A stretch of 10,204 bases of DNA from Oscillospiraceae bacterium UBA6370 (lineage in GTDB: Bacteria > Bacillota > Clostridia > Oscillospirales > Oscillospiraceae), in NCBI GenBank assembly GCA_002437735.1, contig DJRC01000013.1, positions 772 to 10,975 of the forward strand, written 5' to 3'. Below are positions 6,561-10,204 of this stretch, piece after piece. How positions within the stretch are numbered: position 1 is the stretch's first letter; each line of letters begins with the position of its first letter. The position numbers and the translations under genes were made by a program. Under the pieces are notes generated by a model. It was given only the letters and a program-made list of their open reading frames with translations. It was not told where the DNA came from and did no database searches.

Positions 6561-7926
6561 CTTCAATTTCAAATCGGAAAAGCTCGACGAGCTGCGCTCC
6601 CGCGTGGACGCGGCCTTTGACGAGCACGGCGACGAGGCGTGGGAGCAGATCAAGGGCATTTTTACCCACCCTAAAAGGCTGCTCGTCGGCGCGCTGGCGG
6701 CAGTGCTGCTCGTCGGCGTGATCACCGTCGGCGGCTATCTGCTGAAGATCCGCGCGCCGGAGCTGCCGAACCGGGACAGCGACACGCAGGACCCTGGTCA
6801 GACCGACGTCGACCTGGATTACGGCGACGGCGTGCGCCCGCGCGTGAGCGGCGAGCGGAAGAGCAAGGACTTCTATACGGTCCTTGTGCTTGGCCGCGAC
6901 ACGGGCGGAGGCGGCAACACCGACACGATGCTGCTCGCGAGCTACGACGTGACGAACCAGAAGGCGACGGTCATGTCCATCCCGCGCGACACGATGGTGA
7001 ACGTCCCGTGGGACGTGAAGAAGATCAACTCCGTCTACAACTACTACGGCGGAGGCGATAAGGGCATCAAAGCGCTCTATAAGGAGATCTCCCAGCTCGT
7101 CGGCTTTGAGCCGGACTATCAGGTGGTCGTGGAGTGGGAGGCCGTCGGCGCGATCGTGGAGGCCATCGGCGGCGTGTACTTCGACGTGCCTTACAACATG
7201 GACTACCATGACCAATATCAGGATCTCGTCATCGAGCAGGAAAAGGGCTACCGCAAGCTCAACGGCGACGACGCCATGCAGGTCATCCGCTGGCGCAAGA
7301 ACGACTCCAACAGCCCCTACGGCAACCCGCAGATCGGTGACAGCGGGCGTATGCAGATCCAGCAGGATTTCCTCAAGGCGGTCATCAAGCAGCTTCTGCA
7401 GCTCAAGAACGTGGCCAACCTCAGCAAGCTCGCCGAGGTGTTCCGGGAGAATGTGGAGACTGACCTCTCCTTTGAAAACATCCTCTGGTTCGGCAAGCAG
7501 GCGGTGTTTGGCGGTCTTTCGTTGGAGGACGTGAGCTTCATGACCATGCCGTGGACGGGCGTATACGTCTACAGCCGCACGCTCAGCGCCGAGTACGGCA
7601 GGGCGATGAAGCTCGACTATGTGGTGCCGCAGGCCAACGCGCTGCTGGAGCTGGTGAACGATTCCCTCAGTCCGTTCACGGAGAAATTCACGCTGCGCGA
7701 TCTGGATATCATGTCCGTCAACGCGGACGGCTCGCTTGCCTCCTCCACCGGACGTGTGGAGGACAGCAAGGCGGCGGCCGCGCCGCCGGTGTTCGTCGAT
7801 CCGTATACGGGAAGGATCGCGGACAGCTCGGAGAGCACGGGCGGCGAAACGGAAGAAAACGATCCGCCGGCAGAGGTGACCTCGGGGAGCCTGACGGTCA
7901 TCGGCGAGACGACGGGAAACGAATAA
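6526..7926 (+). CDS. LytR-CpsA-Psr (LCP) family cell-wall glycopolymer transferase
   Basis: LCP proteins move lipid-pyrophosphate-linked anionic glycopolymers (teichoic acid or capsule) onto peptidoglycan outside the membrane. The 466-residue product has a cytoplasmic N-terminus of about 50 residues with an unusual NNFNFNF start, one membrane helix (about 51-73, RLLVGALAAVLLVGVITVGG), a linker, and the LCP domain (about 115-292) facing outward: VLGRDTGGGGNTDTMLL (120-136), SIPRDTMVNV (151-160), INSVYNYYGG (167-176), LNGDDAMQVIRWRKN (245-259) and GDSGRMQIQQDFL (271-283). A further folded region runs to ~400, then a Ser/Gly/Glu-rich tail. Compared with the usual family pattern, the Arg before (S/T)DTM is N131 and the second Arg of the R-x-x-RQQ stretch is I278; R154, R255, R257 and R275 remain. 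The start overlaps nadD-yqeK by 35 bases and rsfS follows 19 bases on. An LCP gene between yqeK and rsfS is common in clostridia. The individual substrate cannot be told. Confidence 0.95.
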   Translation: MKGKRETDNNFNFNFKSEKLDELRSRVDAAFDEHGDEAWEQIKGIFTHPKRLLVGALAAVLLVGVITVGGYLLKIRAPELPNRDSDTQDPGQTDVDLDYGDGVRPRVSGERKSKDFYTVLVLGRDTGGGGNTDTMLLASYDVTNQKATVMSIPRDTMVNVPWDVKKINSVYNYYGGGDKGIKALYKEISQLVGFEPDYQVVVEWEAVGAIVEAIGGVYFDVPYNMDYHDQYQDLVIEQEKGYRKLNGDDAMQVIRWRKNDSNSPYGNPQIGDSGRMQIQQDFLKAVIKQLLQLKNVANLSKLAEVFRENVETDLSFENILWFGKQAVFGGLSLEDVSFMTMPWTGVYVYSRTLSAEYGRAMKLDYVVPQANALLELVNDSLSPFTEKFTLRDLDIMSVNADGSLASSTGRVEDSKAAAAPPVFVDPYTGRIADSSESTGGETEENDPPAEVTSGSLTVIGETTGNE

Positions 7927-7932
7927 ATTGGA

Positions 7933-7938
7933 AAGGGA
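7933..7938 (+). promoter_or_regulatory. Ribosome binding site deciding the rsfS start
   Basis: AAGGGA seven bases before ATG 7946. The frame is open to a TTG at 7928, but that codon would place this site inside the gene and add six residues outside the conserved N-terminus, so ATG 7946 is preferred. Confidence 0.75.
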
Positions 7939-7945
7939 AGAGAGA

Positions 7946-8317
7946 ATGGTAAACGCAAAGGAAATGGCGCTTACGGCAGCCAAGGCGCTCGACAGCAAGA
8001 AGGGCCGCGACATCAAGGTGCTGGAGATCGATAAGATCACCACGCTGGCGGATTATTTCGTTATCTGCTCCGGTGGCAGCAACACGCAGATCAACGCGCT
8101 GTGCGACGAGGTGGAAAAGGAGCTGGACCGGCTCGGCGAGCAGCCCATCCATCGCGAGGGCTATCGCGGCGGCACCTGGGTGCTGCTGGACTACGGCTGC
8201 GTGGCGGTCCATGTGTTCAACGAGGAGGCCCGCGCGTTCTACGGCCTCGAGCGACTGTGGAGCGACGGCCGTGCGCTGGATCTCACCGGCGTGCTGACGC
8301 CGGACGCGGCAAAATAA
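7946..8317 (+). CDS. rsfS: Ribosome silencing factor RsfS (RsfA/YqeL)
   Basis: RsfS binds ribosomal protein uL14 on the 50S subunit and blocks joining with 30S, lowering translation during starvation and assisting late 50S maturation. The 123-residue product matches the family length and shows its pattern: a leading helix (NAKEMALTAAKALDSKKG), then IKVLEIDKITTLADYFVICSG (the family D-x-x-S-x-x-x-DYFVI-type strand, here with T in place of S), SNTQINALCDEVEKEL, HREGYRGGTWVLLDYGCVAVHVF and ARAFYGLERLWSD. The glycine-rich turn and W-x-LxDYG-x-V-VH-F segment are diagnostic. The start at ATG 7946 is chosen from the ribosome binding site. Its position after nadD/yqeK is conserved across Firmicutes (B. 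subtilis yqeL), and leuS follows, tying it to the translation genes. Confidence 0.97.
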   Translation: MVNAKEMALTAAKALDSKKGRDIKVLEIDKITTLADYFVICSGGSNTQINALCDEVEKELDRLGEQPIHREGYRGGTWVLLDYGCVAVHVFNEEARAFYGLERLWSDGRALDLTGVLTPDAAK

Positions 8318-8362
8318 AAGCGTATAAATAGAAGCGACTATCGAAAATAGAAGGAGAAAGTC
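8318..8362 (+). promoter_or_regulatory. AT-rich rsfS-leuS spacer with 9-bp direct repeat and leuS ribosome binding site
   Basis: The longest spacer in the window (45 bases) and clearly richer in A/T than the genes. It contains AAATAGAAG twice (8326-8334 and 8345-8353), a short inverted pair CTAT/ATAG around CGAAA (8338-8350), a TATAAA at 8323-8328, and AAGGAG (8351-8356) six bases before the leuS ATG. The second repeat overlaps the ribosome binding site. TATAAA could be a -10 element, but no good -35 lies 16-18 bases upstream, so a separate leuS promoter is only a possibility. It is too short for a T-box leader. Confidence 0.35.
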
Positions 8363-10204
8363 ATGAAGTACGATTTTGCAGCCATTGAGAAAAAATGGCA
8401 GGACAAGTGGGAGCAGGAAAAGCCCTACGCCGCCGTGACCGGCGACCCGAGACCGAAATTCTACGGGCTCATCGAGTTCCCGTATCCCTCCGCCGCGGGC
8501 CTGCACGTCGGCCATCCGCGCCCCTTTACGGCGATGGATATCATCTGCCGCAAGAAGCGGATGCAGGGCTACAACGTTCTCAACCCCATCGGCTTTGACG
8601 CCTTCGGCCTGCCGACCGAGAACTTCGCCATCAAGAACCACATCCATCCCGCCATCGTCACGCAGCAGAACATCAAGAACTTCACCCGTCAGCTCAAGAT
8701 GCTCGGCTACGGCTTCGACTGGGACCGCGTGGTGGATACCACCGACCCGCAGTATTACAAATGGACGCAGTGGATCTTCCTGCAGATGTTCAAGCATGAT
8801 CTGGCCTACAAGACCACCATGCCCGTCAACTGGTGCACGAGCTGCAAGTGCGTGCTGGCAAATGAAGAGGTCGTCGAGGGCGTGTGCGAGCGCTGCGGCA
8901 GCGAGGTCATCCGCAAGGAGAAGAGCCAGTGGATGCTGCGCATCACAAAGTACGCCGACCGCCTGATCGACGATCTGGACGATGTGGACTTCATCGAGCG
9001 CGTCAAGACCCAGCAGCGCAACTGGATCGGCCGCTCCACCGGTACGGAGGTCACCTTCAAGACCAACACCGAGGACGACATCACCGTCTATACCACCCGT
9101 GTGGATACGCTCTTCGGCGTGACCTACACGGTCATCTCTCCCGAGCACCCGCTGCTCAAGAAGTGGCAGGGCCTCATCAAGAACTGGGACGAGGTTGCCG
9201 CCTATCAGGAGGCCGCCGCCCGCAAGAGCGACTTTGAGCGCGGCGAGCTCAATAAGGACAAGACCGGCGTGCGCCTCGACGGCATCGAGGTCATCAACCC
9301 CGCCAACGGCAAGGTCGTGCCGATGTTCGTCTCCGACTACGTTCTGATGGGCTACGGCACCGGCATCGTCATGGGCGTTCCGGGCCACGACCAGCGCGAC
9401 TGGGACTTTGCCACCGCGTTCAACATCCCCATCGTCGAGGTCGTCGAGGGCGGCGACATCACCAAGGAAGCCTTCACCCTCAAGGATGACACGGGCATCA
9501 TGGTCAACTCCGGCTTCCTCAACGGCATGACCGTCAAGGAGGCCATCCCCGCGATGAAGCAGTATGCCATCGAGCAGGGCTGGGGCCATGAGAAGGTCAA
9601 CTACAAGCTGCGCGACTGGGTGTTCTCCCGCCAGCGCTATTGGGGCGAGCCCATTCCTCTGGTCAACTGCCCGACGTGCGGCTGGGTGCCCGTTCCCGAG
9701 GAGGAGCTGCCGCTCGTTCTGCCGCAGGTCGAGAGCTATGAGCCGACCGACGACGGCGAGAGCCCCATCTCCAAGATGACCGATTGGGTCAACACCAAGT
9801 GCCCGAGGTGCGGCGGTCCCGCCAAGCGCGAGACCGACACCATGCCGCAGTGGGCGGGGTCGAGCTGGTACTTCCTGCGCTATATGGACCCGCACAACGA
9901 TCATGAGCTTGTCTCCCACGAGGCGGAGAATTACTGGGGTCCCGTGGACTGGTACAACGGCGGCATGGAGCATACCACGCTCCACCTGCTCTATTCCCGC
10001 TTCTGGCACAAGTTCCTGTACGACATCGGCGTCGTTCACACGAAGGAGCCCTACGCCAAGCGCACGAGCCACGGCATGATCCTCGGTCAGAACCCGCACT
10101 ACGTCGGCAACGTCTCCACGCAGGAGGAGAAGGACGCGCTCATCGCCAAGTACGGCAATCAGGCGCTGCGCCCGGCGGTCAAGATGAGCAAGTCCCTCGG
10201 CAAC
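8363..10204 (+). CDS. leuS: Leucyl-tRNA synthetase, 3'-truncated by window edge
   Basis: Class I synthetase that charges tRNA-Leu in the cytosol. 614 residues are visible before the window ends; the anticodon-binding and C-terminal domains lie beyond. Rossmann half 1 begins [15 protein letters not shown] with the HIGH-type HVGH at 48-51, then [16 protein letters not shown] (77-92). A zinc knuckle follows (C158, C161; C175, C178). The inserted CP1 editing domain (about 222-415) keeps TTRVDTLFG (244-252; V where P is common) and [15 protein letters not shown] (332-346) with the editing aspartate D343. A second zinc module has CPTC (436-439) and CPRC (480-483), then [15 protein letters not shown] (496-510), and KMSKS at 607-611 sits at the very end. 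HVGHPRP and [10 protein letters not shown] are features of a LeuRS variant I associate with clostridia. The start is fixed by AAGGAG at 8351-8356. Alanine codons here are mostly GCC, unlike GCG in neighbours such as ftsY. Confidence 0.97.
   Translation, partial: MKYDFAAIEKKWQDKWEQEKPYAAVTGDPRPKFYGLIEFPYPSAAGLHVGHPRPFTAMDIICRKKRMQGYNVLNPIGFDAFGLPTENFAIKNHIHPAIVTQQNIKNFTRQLKMLGYGFDWDRVVDTTDPQYYKWTQWIFLQMFKHDLAYKTTMPVNWCTSCKCVLANEEVVEGVCERCGSEVIRKEKSQWMLRITKYADRLIDDLDDVDFIERVKTQQRNWIGRSTGTEVTFKTNTEDDITVYTTRVDTLFGVTYTVISPEHPLLKKWQGLIKNWDEVAAYQEAAARKSDFERGELNKDKTGVRLDGIEVINPANGKVVPMFVSDYVLMGYGTGIVMGVPGHDQRDWDFATAFNIPIVEVVEGGDITKEAFTLKDDTGIMVNSGFLNGMTVKEAIPAMKQYAIEQGWGHEKVNYKLRDWVFSRQRYWGEPIPLVNCPTCGWVPVPEEELPLVLPQVESYEPTDDGESPISKMTDWVNTKCPRCGGPAKRETDTMPQWAGSSWYFLRYMDPHNDHELVSHEAENYWGPVDWYNGGMEHTTLHLLYSRFWHKFLYDIGVVHTKEPYAKRTSHGMILGQNPHYVGNVSTQEEKDALIAKYGNQALRPAVKMSKSLGN

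Noticed and set aside
8318..8362. T-box riboswitch or separate promoter for leuS
   Set aside because: The spacer is 45 bases, far too short for a T-box, and I see no T-box motif in the rsfS 3' end. TATAAA at 8323 lacks a -35 partner at normal spacing (nearest CTGACG is about 23 bases away).
7898..10099. Very long minus-strand open frame (733 codons) opposite rsfS and leuS
   Set aside because: It lies wholly antisense to two strongly recognised genes, and its product is rich in H, L, A, V, D and R with no recognisable domain. High GC at third positions of the sense genes removes stops from this antisense frame. The 522- and 519-codon minus frames opposite smc and the LCP gene are the same artefact.
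1..10204. Mobile element, defence system or other novel multi-gene system
   Set aside because: Every gene is assigned to a housekeeping family or a small conserved-looking zinc ribbon. There is no transposase, integrase, inverted terminal repeat, tRNA attachment site or phage gene.

Overview
The window is an ordinary, tightly packed bacterial housekeeping block. All nine genes are on the + strand, with no gap longer than 45 bases between neighbours. High GC with strongly GC-rich third positions, Shine-Dalgarno sites before every visible start, a Firmicutes-type gene order and a clostridial-looking LeuRS together suggest a high-GC clostridial Firmicute, most like the Oscillospiraceae (Oscillibacter/Flavonifractor type). 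The taxonomic placement is inference from memory of protein and synteny patterns, not from a search.

Layout. (1) 2-3106: the 3' 1034 codons of smc; its N-terminal ATPase half lies before the window. (2) 3111-3980: ftsY, the SRP receptor, in a short form reduced to the NG core. (3) 4006-4377: a small protein with two CxxC pairs (DUF6487-like zinc ribbon) of unknown function. (4) 4379-4975: rdgB, the ITP/XTP house-cleaning pyrophosphatase. (5) 4976-5302: yhbY, a ribosome-assembly RNA-binding protein. (6) 5328-6560: a fused nadD-yqeK gene (NAD synthesis plus HD-domain Ap4A hydrolase) with a TTG start. (7) 6526-7926: a LytR-CpsA-Psr cell-wall glycopolymer transferase overlapping the fusion gene by 35 bases. 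(8) 7946-8317: rsfS, the ribosome silencing factor. (9) 8363-10204: leuS, cut by the window end just after its KMSKS motif.

The genes look like one or two long co-transcribed runs: junctions of 4, 25, 1, 0, 25, -35, 19 and 45 bases, and no convincing terminator. The order yhbY-nadD-yqeK-(LCP)-rsfS matches the B. subtilis yqeI-yqeJ-yqeK-yqeL run, with an LCP gene inserted, nadD and yqeK fused, and leuS downstream. Shared themes are chromosome organisation and membrane targeting (smc, ftsY), nucleotide and NAD hygiene (rdgB, nadD-yqeK) and ribosome biogenesis and translation (yhbY, rsfS, leuS).

I found no RNA gene, mobile element, CRISPR array, phage or defence gene, and nothing that supports a new biological system. 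The points worth a second look are modest: the short FtsY N-terminus, altered conserved arginines in the LCP protein, the nadD-yqeK fusion, the uncharacterised zinc-ribbon gene, and a small AT-rich repeat-bearing spacer before leuS.
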